Of a stretch of DNA of 64,000 nt, positions 16,109 to 25,722 are shown piece after piece. Made by a program: the position numbers and the translations under genes. Source of the stretch: Lachnospiraceae bacterium (lineage in GTDB: Bacteria > Bacillota > Clostridia > Lachnospirales > Lachnospiraceae). The stretch is taken from assembly GCA_015258065.1 (NCBI GenBank), contig JABZIZ010000007.1, positions 47,739 to 111,738 of the forward strand, read 5' to 3'. The notes beneath the pieces are model-generated. The model was not told where the DNA came from. It was given only the letters and a program-made list of their open reading frames with translations, and searched no databases. Position 1 is the first letter of the stretch, and the number at the start of each line of letters is the position of its first letter.

Positions 16109-18043
16109 TTATGCGCTCTGCTTCTGCCCCCCTGTATAAAGCTGATAATACCTGCCCTGCATCCGCATCAGTTCCTCATGGGTGCCTCTTTCGATGATCC
16201 TGCCCTGCTCCATGACCAGAATGCAGTCTGCATTGCGTACCGTGGAAAGACGATGTGCGATCACGAAAGTGGTCCTGCCTTTCATCAGCGCATCCATTCC
16301 GTCCTGCACGATTTTTTCTGTCCGGGTATCGATGGAGCTGGTTGCCTCATCCAGAATCAGCACCGGAGGATCTGCAATCGCCGCTCTGGCGATCGCAAGA
16401 AGCTGCCTCTGTCCCTGCGAGAGGTTGCCTCCGTCTCCCTGCAGCACGCTGTCATATCCATTCGGGAGCTGCCTGATAAAAGAATCGGCTCCCGCAAGCT
16501 TTGCCGCCGCCACCACTTCTTCATCCGTCGCATTTAACTTTCCGAATCGAATATTTTCCTTCACCGTTCCGGTGAAAAGATGGGTGTCCTGTAAGACCAT
16601 TCCCAGGGATCTGCGCAGATCCGGCAGGCAGATCTTATTGATGTTGATGTGATCGTAGCGAATCTTACCATCCTGAATCTGATAAAAACGGTTAATCAAA
16701 TTGGTAATGGTCGTTTTGCCTGCACCGGTGGAACCGACGAGCGCCACCTTCTGTCCCGGAGTCGCATGCAGGGCGATATGGTGCAGCACAAGCTTGTCCT
16801 CCTGATAACCAAAGTCCACGTCATCGAAAACCACGTCCCCCCTTAACTCCGTAAAGGTGGTCTCTCCACTGTCCTGATGATAATGCTTCCAGGCCCAGTG
16901 ACCGGTATGCTCTCCCGCCTCGCGGAGCTGCCCGTCCTCCTCTTTCCTTGCATTGACTAAGGTCACATAACCCGCATCCTCTTCCGGCTTCTCGTCCATC
17001 AGTTCAAAAATGCGCTGCGCACCGGCAAGCGCCATCATAACGGCATTCAGCTGCATCGTCAGCTGATTGATCGGCATGCTGAAATTCTTGTTAAAGGTCA
17101 GAAAAGAAGCTAACGCCCCCACCGTGAATCCGAAGGTGGAATTCAGTGCAAGCGCACTTCCGACAAAGGCGCAGAGCACAAAGGAGGTATTGCCAAGCTG
17201 CGAACTGAGCGGCCCCAGAATATTGGAATAGGCATTGGCCTTGTATGCGCTTTGGTAAAGTTCCTCATTTAATTCATCGAATTTTTGGATGCTTTCCCCC
17301 TCATGGCAGAAGACTTTGACCACCTTCTGTCCCGCCATGGTTTCTTCGATGAAACCGTTCAGCGTCCCGAGATTTTTTTGCTGCGACACAAAATTTCTGC
17401 CGGAAATTCCACTCGCCATCCCGGATACCAGTATCGTCACCACCACCATAAAAAGGCTGATCAGGGTTAACGGAATGCTGAGCACCACCATCATCACCAC
17501 AATGGTGACCACCGTCACAAAGGACTGCACCATCTGCATCATGCTTTGGGAGATCATCTGCCTCAGGGTATCCACATCGTTCGTGTAAACCGACATGATA
17601 TCTCCATGCGCGTGGGTGTCAAAGTACCCGATCGGCAACCTTTCCATCGAAGAAAAGAGCTCGTTCCGCAGCCGTTTGAGGGTTCCCTGAGAAACGGTCA
17701 CCATCAGTCGATTCTGGATATAGGTAGCGATGATCCCGATCAGATAAAAAAGAGCCACTCTGCCGATGGCCGCTCTCAGTCCGGAAAAATCCGGATTCTT
17801 CTGCGACATCATCGGTTCGATATACTGATTGATCAGGGTCTTCATGAACATGGTTCCCTGCGCACTGGCCAGGACGCTGATCAGGATGCTTACCAGAATG
17901 ACAATCAACTGCATCCCATAACGACCAAAAACATAGTTCAGAAGCCTGGATAAAAGCTTCCACGGATGCGCCAGTCGCGGCATTGGACCGTTCCTTGCTC
18001 CTCTCCCCCATCCTCTTCCTGTTTTTGCTTTCTGCTCTGCCAT
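16109..18043 (-). CDS. ABC exporter half-transporter (catalytic partner)
   Basis: The 644-residue protein has six transmembrane helices followed by an ATPase domain. Walker A GSTGAGKTT is near residue 435, the signature LSQGQRQ near 540 and Walker B VLILDEATSS near 563, with the catalytic Glu present. An unusual hydrophilic insert rich in charged residues (including a GHWAWKHYH stretch) lies between membrane and ATPase domains. It starts 9 bases after its partner gene, so the two probably form a heterodimeric exporter of the LmrCD/TM287-288 kind. The substrate, drug or lipid, cannot be inferred. Confidence 0.93.
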   Translation of the reverse strand: MAEQKAKTGRGWGRGARNGPMPRLAHPWKLLSRLLNYVFGRYGMQLIVILVSILISVLASAQGTMFMKTLINQYIEPMMSQKNPDFSGLRAAIGRVALFYLIGIIATYIQNRLMVTVSQGTLKRLRNELFSSMERLPIGYFDTHAHGDIMSVYTNDVDTLRQMISQSMMQMVQSFVTVVTIVVMMVVLSIPLTLISLFMVVVTILVSGMASGISGRNFVSQQKNLGTLNGFIEETMAGQKVVKVFCHEGESIQKFDELNEELYQSAYKANAYSNILGPLSSQLGNTSFVLCAFVGSALALNSTFGFTVGALASFLTFNKNFSMPINQLTMQLNAVMMALAGAQRIFELMDEKPEEDAGYVTLVNARKEEDGQLREAGEHTGHWAWKHYHQDSGETTFTELRGDVVFDDVDFGYQEDKLVLHHIALHATPGQKVALVGSTGAGKTTITNLINRFYQIQDGKIRYDHININKICLPDLRRSLGMVLQDTHLFTGTVKENIRFGKLNATDEEVVAAAKLAGADSFIRQLPNGYDSVLQGDGGNLSQGQRQLLAIARAAIADPPVLILDEATSSIDTRTEKIVQDGMDALMKGRTTFVIAHRLSTVRNADCILVMEQGRIIERGTHEELMRMQGRYYQLYTGGQKQSA

Positions 18044-18052
18044 GATTTCTCC

Positions 18053-19813
18053 TTACAGATTGTCCAGATCGGTATTGCCCGTCTGGGACGCATAGACCTC
18101 GCGGTAAATCCGGTTCTTCTCCATCAGATTCTCGTGTGTGTCAAAGCCGTCGATCCTGCCCTGATCCATGACGATAATTTTGTCACAGTCCTTCACGCTG
18201 GAAATCCGCTGGGCAATGATGAACTTGGTCGTATCTGCAATTTCCTCCCGCAGTGCCGCACGAATCCTGGCGTCCGTTGCCGTATCGACCGCCGAGGTGG
18301 AATCATCCAGAATCAGAATCCTCGGTTTCTTTAAGAGCGCTCTGGCGATGCACAGTCGCTGCCTCTGACCGCCGGACACATTGCTGCCCCCCTGTTCGAT
18401 ATAAGTGTGATATCCTTCCGGCATCCGTTCAATAAATTCATCGGCGCAGGCAAGGCGGGCTGCCCTTTTGCATTCCTCTTCTCCGGCATCTTTGTTTCCC
18501 CAGCGCAGATTTTCCAAGATCGTTCCGGAAAAAAGGACATTTTTCTGAAGTACCACGGAGACCTGATTTCTCAGAGCCTCCAGGTCATATTCCCGCACAT
18601 CTCTTCCTCCCACCTGCACGCTTCCGCTATCCGTATCGTACAGGCGGCTGATCAAACTCACCAGGGTGGATTTGGAGGAGCCGGTTCCTCCGATGATGCC
18701 GATCATCTCGCCGGCATTCACATGAAAGCTGATGTCCTGCAAAACCGGCTCTTCCGCTTCTTTGTTATAAGAAAAGCAGACGTGGTCAAAGGTCACGCTC
18801 CCGTCCGCCACCACAAACAGAGGATTTTCCGGGTTCTGCATCGTGCTCTGTTCTTCAATGACTTCCGCAATTCTCCTCGCACTTGCCGCAGACATGGTAA
18901 TCATGACAAAGACCATGGAAAGCATCATCAGATTCAGCAGGATATTCATACAGTAGGCAAGCAGGCTCATGAGATCCCCGGTGGTTAACACCTGGCCGAA
19001 CGAAGAAGCCGCCTGGCCACCGACTACCATTTTTGCCCCGAAATAAGAGATCAGCAGAATACAGACATAAACCGTTCCCTGCATGATCGGGAAGATGGTG
19101 ACCATCTTGCCTTCCGTCTGCACAAACATCTGATAAATCCCTGCCACTGCCTTCTCAAAGCGGCTGATTTCGTGATCCTCTCTCACATAGGCTTTTACCA
19201 CACGAATCGCCGAAACATTTTCCTGGACGCTTTCGTTCAGTTCATCGTAGCGCCTGAATACCTTCTGGAACATGGGTCCCACCGTGCGCATCATATAAAC
19301 CATCACGAGACTCAGAAAGAAGACCGCCACCAGATAAATAAGAGAAAGCTTCACGCTGATTAAAAAGCTCATGGCAAGAGCAATCACCAGAGAGGCCGGC
19401 GCCCGCATGGCCATCCGCAGAATCATCTGATAGGCGTTCTGAATGTTTGTCACATCCGTCGTCAATCGGGTGACGAGTCCCGAAGTGGAAAAACGATCGA
19501 TGCTGGCAAAAGAGAACGTCTGGATATGGTCGAACATCGTCTTTCTCAAATTCCTGGCAAACCCTGCGGAAGCTTTGGCTCCGAAAAAAGCCCCCAGGAT
19601 TCCGAAGAGAAGACCGATCAGTGCAACGACCAACATCACCAGGCCCGTGCGAAAAATATAAGACAGATCTCCGCCTTCAATTCCCCTGTCCACCAAACTC
19701 CCCATCAATTTCGGGATGATCATTTCGCAAATCACTTCTCCAATCATCCATACAGGGGTCAGGATGGACACCCATTTGAATTCCTTGATTTGCGCCATTA
19801 ATGTTTTTAACAT
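18053..19813 (-). CDS. ABC exporter half-transporter with degenerate ATP site
   Basis: This 586-residue half-transporter has a six-helix membrane domain, Walker A GGTGSSKST (about residue 373), signature VSGGQRQ and a Walker B ending LDDSTSAVD near residue 500. The catalytic Glu is replaced by Asp. Heterodimeric exporters typically have one such weak site, matching the intact site in the downstream partner. No ligand-specific domain is present. Confidence 0.93.
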   Translation of the reverse strand: MLKTLMAQIKEFKWVSILTPVWMIGEVICEMIIPKLMGSLVDRGIEGGDLSYIFRTGLVMLVVALIGLLFGILGAFFGAKASAGFARNLRKTMFDHIQTFSFASIDRFSTSGLVTRLTTDVTNIQNAYQMILRMAMRAPASLVIALAMSFLISVKLSLIYLVAVFFLSLVMVYMMRTVGPMFQKVFRRYDELNESVQENVSAIRVVKAYVREDHEISRFEKAVAGIYQMFVQTEGKMVTIFPIMQGTVYVCILLISYFGAKMVVGGQAASSFGQVLTTGDLMSLLAYCMNILLNLMMLSMVFVMITMSAASARRIAEVIEEQSTMQNPENPLFVVADGSVTFDHVCFSYNKEAEEPVLQDISFHVNAGEMIGIIGGTGSSKSTLVSLISRLYDTDSGSVQVGGRDVREYDLEALRNQVSVVLQKNVLFSGTILENLRWGNKDAGEEECKRAARLACADEFIERMPEGYHTYIEQGGSNVSGGQRQRLCIARALLKKPRILILDDSTSAVDTATDARIRAALREEIADTTKFIIAQRISSVKDCDKIIVMDQGRIDGFDTHENLMEKNRIYREVYASQTGNTDLDNL

Positions 19814-19855
19814 TGTTTCCCCTTTTTACCGTATCCATCTCTCTTGTTTCTTCTA

Positions 19856-21016
19856 TCACTGCAAGACCGGATTTGGCTGCCCCGGTGTGCGCAGGGTCCT
19901 TACCTGCACTCCGTTCACCTCAATGTGATCATCCACCTTGATGACCAGACACTGCCTGCCGTCAATCCATCTGGTTTCCACCAGATCCGCCCGTTCCGGA
20001 TTTACCTTGATGATGACATCGGGCGTTTCCAACTCAAACTTCCTTGTATTGGCAATATTTCCTGCCAGAAGCGGATAATCTTCCCTGCTGAAGGAGGCTT
20101 CAAACGTTTTATCAAATTGCTCCAGCTTCTCCTGCTCCACTCCGGAATCCTGCAGCAGCTGTTTGACCTCCTTTTTGGAAAGAGAAAGATTCTCCTTTTC
20201 TTCCTCGTGGTCTTCCATCATCTGGTTCAAATTCTCATGGATATTCTGCATAATGGCATAATCGCCATCTTCCCCAATGGTTTCCTGCACGATCTCCTGG
20301 AAACCTTCTCTCTGATCCTTTGAGGACAGCGGCGGCACCGTACCGAACAGCGCTTCGATCATCTCCGGATGTAACTCATCCGGTTTTTTGGTAAAATACA
20401 AAAGCTCATGAATATCCGAAGCGCGATCGATGAAGGCAGGAAACAAAAAGCCCTTTCCCGGCTGCTCCACCTGCCAGTCCCGATTGCGTTCTTCGATGAC
20501 ATTTTTCTCTTCATTATAACCCAGTCCCGCCTTGGAAAGCGTTACCGGACAAATGGAGCAAAGCAGATATTCATATACATTCTCGGAGGCATCCTCCATT
20601 TCTATGCCGTCTTTCGTAACGCCGGGAACGTCATAGGAAGCATGCACCAGAATGATATAATAATTCTCTCCGTTTGCATAATTGGCAATCACCAGGTCGA
20701 AAAACTCATCCACGAGTGCCTCGTCCTTCAGCCCGCTATCCCGCAGTTTCAGCAGAAATTCCTGCTTTCCGCCGGTCATCTCCTCCTCTAGCGGAAAAGA
20801 AATCGAGAGCAGATTCTTGCCAAAGGTTCCCCCAAGCGTATGTTTGAAGAGTTCCAAGTATTTAAAAGTCTCCTCTTCCGGAAGAGAACCGAAGGATCGA
20901 TGCGAAACGAAAAGCTTTTCCTTCTCATGGTTGACATAGCAGGAACAGATCCGGTCGATCGTACATCTCTCCTGCGTGAATTGTTTGCGAATCTCCAGTA
21001 CCCCTGCCTTATTCAT
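19856..21016 (-). CDS. DUF4317 family protein
   Basis: The 386-residue protein matches my memory of the DUF4317 family of Clostridia: MNKAGVLEIRKQFTQERCTI at the start, the ILVHASYDVPGVTKDG segment in the middle and KKEVKQLLQDSGV before a C-terminal beta domain. It is soluble, with no signal peptide. A run of six G precedes the ATG at 21014-21016. Its function is not established. It lies alone between the ABC exporter and gdhA. Confidence 0.8.
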   Translation of the reverse strand: MNKAGVLEIRKQFTQERCTIDRICSCYVNHEKEKLFVSHRSFGSLPEEETFKYLELFKHTLGGTFGKNLLSISFPLEEEMTGGKQEFLLKLRDSGLKDEALVDEFFDLVIANYANGENYYIILVHASYDVPGVTKDGIEMEDASENVYEYLLCSICPVTLSKAGLGYNEEKNVIEERNRDWQVEQPGKGFLFPAFIDRASDIHELLYFTKKPDELHPEMIEALFGTVPPLSSKDQREGFQEIVQETIGEDGDYAIMQNIHENLNQMMEDHEEEKENLSLSKKEVKQLLQDSGVEQEKLEQFDKTFEASFSREDYPLLAGNIANTRKFELETPDVIIKVNPERADLVETRWIDGRQCLVIKVDDHIEVNGVQVRTLRTPGQPNPVLQ

Positions 21017-21036
21017 AACCCCCCTTTTTATGGAAC

Positions 21037-21081
21037 GAAACATCCGGCTGCGGACTTTGCGCCCGTATCACCGGATGTTTC
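21037..21081. repeat. 11-bp inverted repeat downstream of gdhA
   Basis: GAAACATCCGG (21037-21047) and CCGGATGTTTC (21071-21081) are perfect reverse complements around a 23-base loop. It lies between the gdhA stop codon and the DUF4317 gene, overlapping the bases just upstream of that gene's ribosome binding site. No T-tract follows, so it may be an attenuator or RNA-stability hairpin. Confidence 0.5.
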
Positions 21082-21190
21082 TCATCTTGCATTCAGCTGT
21101 TTTCGTTCGACCACTTTTCCCTCAGACTGGCCGTATGAAACGTTGCTCGTCCGCTTCTCCTTAGGATTGTTTCCCCTTAGACTTGCCGCA

Positions 21191-22525
21191 TCAAACGATT
21201 CCCTGCGCCTGCATCGCTTCCAGTACCTTGCGGAATCCGGCGATATTGGCTCCTGCCACGTAGTTTCCTTCCATTCCGTACTGTTTGGCTGCCTCATCGA
21301 TGTTATGGTAAATATGTACCATGATCTGTTGGAGCTTTTCATCGACCTCTTCAAAGGTCCAGGAAAGCCTCTCCGCATTTTGGCTCATCTCCAGCGCACT
21401 GGTTGCCACACCGCCCGCATTGGATGCCTTGCCGCAGACAAAGAGAACCCCGTTCTTCTGGAAATATTCTGTTGCCTCGATGGTGGTCGGCATATTTGCC
21501 CCTTCGCAAACCACCTTGATTCCGTTTGCCACCAAGGTCTTCGCATCGTCTAACTGCAGCTCGTTCTGCGTTGCGCAAGGAAGTGCCACATCCGCCTTCA
21601 CGCTCCAAACGCCCTTCCCTTCATGATATTCTGCAGAGGAACGCTTGCTTGCATATTCGGTGAGCCTTGCGCGTTTGACTTCCTTCACCTCTTTTAACAG
21701 AGAAACGTCAATGCCCTCCGGATCATAGATCCAACCGGTGGAATCGGAGCAGGTCACGACATGAGCCCCCAGCTGTTTCGCTTTTTCAATCGCATAGATC
21801 GCTACATTTCCGGCACCGGAAACCACAACCGTCTTTCCGGAAAGGTCCATGCCGTGGCACTTCATCAATTCCTGTGTCAGATAGAGAAGACCATAACCGG
21901 TGGCTTCCGTCCTGACCAGAGACCCTCCATAGGTGAGGCCCTTTCCGGTCAGCACGCTGTCATAAGAATCCCGGATCCTCTTGTACTGACCGTAGAGATA
22001 GCCGATTTCTCTGCCGCCGACACCGATGTCTCCCGCCGGTACATCCGTATTGGGACCGATATGGCGAACCAGTTCCGTCATAAAGCTTTGGCAAAAACGC
22101 ATGACTTCCTGATTGCTCTTTCCGTGAGGATCGAAATCGGAACCGCCCTTGCCGCCGCCGATCGGAAGCCCGGTCAGAGAATTCTTGAGGATCTGCTCCA
22201 GACCGAGGAATTTGATGATGCTGAGATTGACCGAAGGATGAAAGCGAAGTCCTCCCTTATAGGGTCCGATCGAAGAACTGTATTGCACACGGTATCCATT
22301 GTTCACATGGACCTGTCCGTGATCATCTACCCACGGTACGCGGAACTGGATGATTCTCTCCGGTGTTAAAAAACGCTCCAAAAGCGCTTCTTTTTTATAG
22401 GTTTCTTCATCCGCTTCTACCACAACGCGGATCGATTCCAGAATTTCTCTCGCCGCCTGCAAAAATTCAGGCTGGTCCGGATTCTTCTCTTGCAAATACT
22501 GATAAGCTTCATCTACGTATGACAT
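21191..22525 (-). CDS. gdhA: Glutamate dehydrogenase (NADP-type)
   Basis: The 444-residue hexameric-type enzyme interconverts glutamate with 2-oxoglutarate and ammonia. The catalytic region shows PIGGGKGGSDFDPHGKS with the active Lys, and the Rossmann domain includes VVVSGAGNVAIYAIEKA. The length is normal for the bacterial small-subunit NADP enzyme. A good promoter lies 104 bases upstream, and AGGGAGAAAGGA precedes the start. It is monocistronic. Confidence 0.96.
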   Translation of the reverse strand: MSYVDEAYQYLQEKNPDQPEFLQAAREILESIRVVVEADEETYKKEALLERFLTPERIIQFRVPWVDDHGQVHVNNGYRVQYSSSIGPYKGGLRFHPSVNLSIIKFLGLEQILKNSLTGLPIGGGKGGSDFDPHGKSNQEVMRFCQSFMTELVRHIGPNTDVPAGDIGVGGREIGYLYGQYKRIRDSYDSVLTGKGLTYGGSLVRTEATGYGLLYLTQELMKCHGMDLSGKTVVVSGAGNVAIYAIEKAKQLGAHVVTCSDSTGWIYDPEGIDVSLLKEVKEVKRARLTEYASKRSSAEYHEGKGVWSVKADVALPCATQNELQLDDAKTLVANGIKVVCEGANMPTTIEATEYFQKNGVLFVCGKASNAGGVATSALEMSQNAERLSWTFEEVDEKLQQIMVHIYHNIDEAAKQYGMEGNYVAGANIAGFRKVLEAMQAQGIV

Positions 22526-22628
22526 TTGATGATCCTTTCTCCCTTTGGAGGGCTTATAAAAATGGAACCTCTGCGTGCCAAGAAATTTCTTCCTCTATAT
22601 TTTTGAAATCTTTTGACATCGGTATCCT

Positions 22629-22657
22629 ATTATAAGCGCTGCATTTTTCGCAAACAA
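22629..22657 (-). promoter_or_regulatory. Promoter of gdhA
   Basis: Reading leftward, TTGTTT (22657-22652) and a perfect TATAAT (22634-22629) are 17 bases apart. This leaves a leader of roughly 95 bases before gdhA in which I see no riboswitch. Confidence 0.7.
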
Positions 22658-22698
22658 GAAAAAAATTATCCAAAATTCAGGGATTTCAAAGCGGATTT

Positions 22699-23682
22699 TT
22701 ATTCCTCTCCGGGATAGCTCACCCTGATCTGTTTTCTAATGAAGTCCATCATATTCATGATCTTCAAGGTGCTTTCATGAGACATCTGCTCGCACTCCGC
22801 CTTCTGCTCCCGCAGCGCAGAAGCGGAAGCAAGGAGCTCATAGGAATAACCGTCCTTATGTTTTTTTGCCCTCTTTCGGAGAATCCTCTTCCCATGATTG
22901 TCATAAACCGAAAAGGATTTGAAACTTGTGATGCCGTCCGTCACCAAATAGCCCCCGCTACCGTAAATCACCCCCTCATGTTTGCCGGGAGTTAACGCCG
23001 TACAGGTGAGAGAGGCCACTTTCCCGTCTGCATAGCGGAGCAAAATCCCCGTCTGTTCGTCTGCTCCCAGGGAATTTTTACTTGCAAGAGAAGCAATGTC
23101 GGAAACTTCATCGCCAAAAAACAGAGAGGCAAAGGTAAGGACATAGACGCCCATATCCAGGAGTGCTCCCCCTCCGAGCGCCGGATCCGCGATCCTCTGT
23201 TTGTCCGCAATCGGTGCACAGATGTGGGCTGTCAGACTTCGTACATCCCCGATCAGGCCACTCGCAATCACTTCCTGCATCTCCGCAGCAAGAGGCAAAA
23301 AGCGTGTCCACATCGCCTCCTGTACGAAGAGCCCCTTTTCTTTTCCCAAATCCAGAATCTCCTGCGCCTGTTTCTCGTTCAGCATAAACGGTTTTTCCAC
23401 CAGAACCGGCTTCCCATTGTTTAATGCCAGTTTGGCACAGTCATAATGTGCGCTGTTTGGCGTAGCTACATAGACCAGATCCACCTTGCCATCCTGCACC
23501 AGAGCTTCATAGGAACCGTAGGCCTTTTTGCACTTCAACTCGGAGGCAAAACTCTCTGCCGTTTCCTGTTCTCTGGATCCGACGGCATAGAGGCTGAGAC
23601 CTCTCGTATGTTTGATCGTGGCCGCCATCTTCCTTGCGATCGCACCGGTCCCCATGATTCCTACACGAATTCTTCCAAACAT
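22699..23682 (-). CDS. Gfo/Idh/MocA family oxidoreductase
   Basis: The 327-residue protein begins with a Rossmann fold (VGIMGTGAIARKMAATI), followed by the VEKPFMLN segment whose Lys is the usual catalytic residue of this family. The members act on sugars, inositols or related compounds with NAD(P). The substrate is not predictable here. GGAGC lies just ahead of the ATG at 23680-23682. It follows a hairpin after the SH3-domain gene and may be independently expressed. Confidence 0.9.
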   Translation of the reverse strand: MFGRIRVGIMGTGAIARKMAATIKHTRGLSLYAVGSREQETAESFASELKCKKAYGSYEALVQDGKVDLVYVATPNSAHYDCAKLALNNGKPVLVEKPFMLNEKQAQEILDLGKEKGLFVQEAMWTRFLPLAAEMQEVIASGLIGDVRSLTAHICAPIADKQRIADPALGGGALLDMGVYVLTFASLFFGDEVSDIASLASKNSLGADEQTGILLRYADGKVASLTCTALTPGKHEGVIYGSGGYLVTDGITSFKSFSVYDNHGKRILRKRAKKHKDGYSYELLASASALREQKAECEQMSHESTLKIMNMMDFIRKQIRVSYPGEE

Positions 23683-23700
23683 AAAATGCTCCTTTTACGT

Positions 23701-23724
23701 AGAGCAGGCATTTCTGCCTGCTCT
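23701..23724. repeat. 10-bp hairpin between SH3-domain gene and oxidoreductase
   Basis: AGAGCAGGCA and TGCCTGCTCT pair perfectly across a 4-base loop. A short T-poor flank makes a full intrinsic terminator doubtful; partial termination or mRNA processing is possible. Confidence 0.55.
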
Positions 23725-23737
23725 GCTTTCCTGTCCT

Positions 23738-25243
23738 TTACTTTAAATATTCCGTCTTAATATAGCCTGTCTTCTTATTGTAGGAAACCTTTGCCCATCC
23801 GTCCGAGCGAACCTCAAGGACATTGACCGTTTCCTGGGCGTAAGCTACTGCCACACGGGATGCGCTGGTCGAAGCCTTCTCCCGAATGTTTACAGTATCC
23901 TTCAGCGTGTGCGTCCCCTTGCTGATGGAACTCGACTTCGATTTCGTTGTTTCCGTCTTTGCCTGTTCTTTGCTGGTGGTGGAGGACGATTCTCCCGCCT
24001 TCACCTTTTCGAAGTATTCGGTCTTGACATATCCCTCTCCGCCTTCGAACTTAATCTTACTCCAGCCGTTGTCTTCCACCTTGATTCTGGTATAGACCGA
24101 GCCGACCGTCGTTTTTCCAAGGGACTCTGCATTGGTAGAAGCGGACTTCCGGACATTGACCACATCGTTTGCCTTGATCTTGTCGCTTCCGGACGCTGTC
24201 TGCTTCTGCTCGGCAGCCTTGGTTTCCCCGTCTCCCGAAGAAGCGGCCGTCTGCTGGGTCGTTGCTGTATCCGCCGCTGCTGCCTGTTCCTTTCCGGTAT
24301 CTCCGGTTTGTGCCCCTTCTGTGCTAACGGTGCTGCCATTTGCACCGGCTGTAGTACTGCTCCCCGCATCGGCGCTTTGTGTGGAAGCACCCGAAGCTGC
24401 CGCACTCGCTGAAGTGCCACTTTCTGATGCAGCGGCACTTCCTGAAGAACCGCCGTTTTCTGCAAGCGCAGCTGCTGCAGCCTTATTGATATTGTCGTAA
24501 AATTTGCTGAGAAAAATCTTTAACTTCTTATCCTTATCGACCATTTCATTATAATCAGCCGTGATCTTGTTGTTCAGGTCAATCACGTCGTCTTCTAATG
24601 AAATCTTCTTGATGTACTCCGATGTCGCCTCGTCGTTCTCCGCCAGGTTGATATAGCAGCTGCCATCCTTCCTGGTGCAGATATAATAGGTCTCCATGCC
24701 CGGAACCGGCGTATCATAATCCTTGAATTTGTATTCTTCGTCCACGTAGGCGATATAACTGCCATCGACAGGACCCGGCTTGGTATATACTTCCACCTTA
24801 GGGAAGGGTTCGATGTATTTGGAAACCTCTTTCAACCTGGTCTTGGTCGTCTCGGACATGCCTTCCGAGATTGAGGCGATGGTATCAATGTCACCGGCTG
24901 CATAAGCATCATAATATTGATGGATGACATTATTCACCTTTTCATAGGCATTTTTCTCCAGAGGTACATCCGGTATCGCATACACATCGGAGGTCATCGT
25001 CTGTGCCGCACTGGACCCCTTCGTCTTACCGGAGGGGCGGGTGGCATGAAACGCCAGTACCACTACCCCTACCAGGCAAATGCCGAGGACTCCAAGCATC
25101 ACCCTTTTCTTGTGATATACGATATAATTCATGAAGCGCTGCTGATTCTGTTTAATCGGCGTCTGCGCTTTTCTGACTGCCTGTCTTGCTTCTTTCTCGT
25201 CGTGAACACGGGATGATTTCTTCGCATGATTCTCATTACTCAT
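23738..25243 (-). CDS. Membrane-anchored protein with two SH3 domains
   Basis: The 501-residue protein has a short basic cytoplasmic N-terminus, one transmembrane helix (about 47-66) and an extracellular NTF2-like region (about 85-200). A Ser/Ala/Thr/Gly-rich linker leads to two C-terminal bacterial SH3 domains with the VNVRKSAST and VNIREKAST starts. Bacterial SH3 domains bind peptidoglycan. The open frame runs back through the tRNA gene, but the ATG at 25241-25243, with AGGGGGA upstream, is the sensible start. A wall-binding role is inferred. Confidence 0.85.
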   Translation of the reverse strand: MSNENHAKKSSRVHDEKEARQAVRKAQTPIKQNQQRFMNYIVYHKKRVMLGVLGICLVGVVVLAFHATRPSGKTKGSSAAQTMTSDVYAIPDVPLEKNAYEKVNNVIHQYYDAYAAGDIDTIASISEGMSETTKTRLKEVSKYIEPFPKVEVYTKPGPVDGSYIAYVDEEYKFKDYDTPVPGMETYYICTRKDGSCYINLAENDEATSEYIKKISLEDDVIDLNNKITADYNEMVDKDKKLKIFLSKFYDNINKAAAAALAENGGSSGSAAASESGTSASAAASGASTQSADAGSSTTAGANGSTVSTEGAQTGDTGKEQAAAADTATTQQTAASSGDGETKAAEQKQTASGSDKIKANDVVNVRKSASTNAESLGKTTVGSVYTRIKVEDNGWSKIKFEGGEGYVKTEYFEKVKAGESSSTTSKEQAKTETTKSKSSSISKGTHTLKDTVNIREKASTSASRVAVAYAQETVNVLEVRSDGWAKVSYNKKTGYIKTEYLK

Positions 25244-25275
25244 AAGCTTCCCCCTGTAAAAAAACAAAAAAATAA

Positions 25276-25347
25276 TGCGCCCGACAGGAATCGAACCTGC
25301 ATTAAAGGCGTCGGAGGCCTTCGTTCTATCCATTAGACTACGGGCGC
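25276..25347 (-). tRNA. tRNA-Arg (anticodon CCG)
   Basis: The cloverleaf is complete: acceptor GCGCCCG/CGGGCGC, D arm with GTCTAATGGATAGAAC, anticodon stem AAGGC/GCCTT around the loop CTCCGAC giving anticodon CCG, and T arm with GGTTCGATTCC. The discriminator is A and the CCA end is not encoded. It reads CGG codons. Confidence 0.95.
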
Positions 25348-25390
25348 AGATGTTGCAAAACCATTACGAACTTGTTAAGCAACTCTCAAT

Positions 25391-25419
25391 ATCTTAGCAT
25401 AGATTCTAACTTCTGTCTA
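25391..25419 (-). promoter_or_regulatory. Promoter of tRNA-Arg
   Basis: TAGACA and TAAGAT are separated by 17 bases, ending 43 bases upstream of the mature tRNA 5' end. Confidence 0.5.
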
Positions 25420-25422
25420 TGT

Positions 25423-25722
25423 CTATTTTGTGAATTTTTTCTCGTTGGACCTCTCCTCCTCCTTTTCGATTTGTGATTCGCCTTGCCTCTTCCTCATGCT
25501 CTGAAGGGCAAACGCCATCAGAAACAGGAGAATCGGCAGACCGATCATGGCGCCGAGCAGGGAAGCGAGCGCTTCTCCACTCGCATCCCCGCCGGAAAGC
25601 ATCCGTAAAATGAAATACAAATACAATCCCAAGAGAAGGAACAGACCGCAGACTGCCCACAGACGTCTGCCCCTTTCAGACTTCTGTGCTACGGACCCTT
25701 GATGGTCGTTGCTCTTATTCAT
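25423..25722 (-). CDS. Small two-helix membrane protein
   Basis: The 99-residue product has two hydrophobic segments (about residues 20-41 and 53-72) with charged tails on both sides. No family is recognised. It overlaps the purA stop codon by four bases, so it is translated from the purA message. It could be an accessory to the membrane proteins further up the same operon, which is only a guess. Confidence 0.65.
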   Translation of the reverse strand: MNKSNDHQGSVAQKSERGRRLWAVCGLFLLLGLYLYFILRMLSGGDASGEALASLLGAMIGLPILLFLMAFALQSMRKRQGESQIEKEEERSNEKKFTK

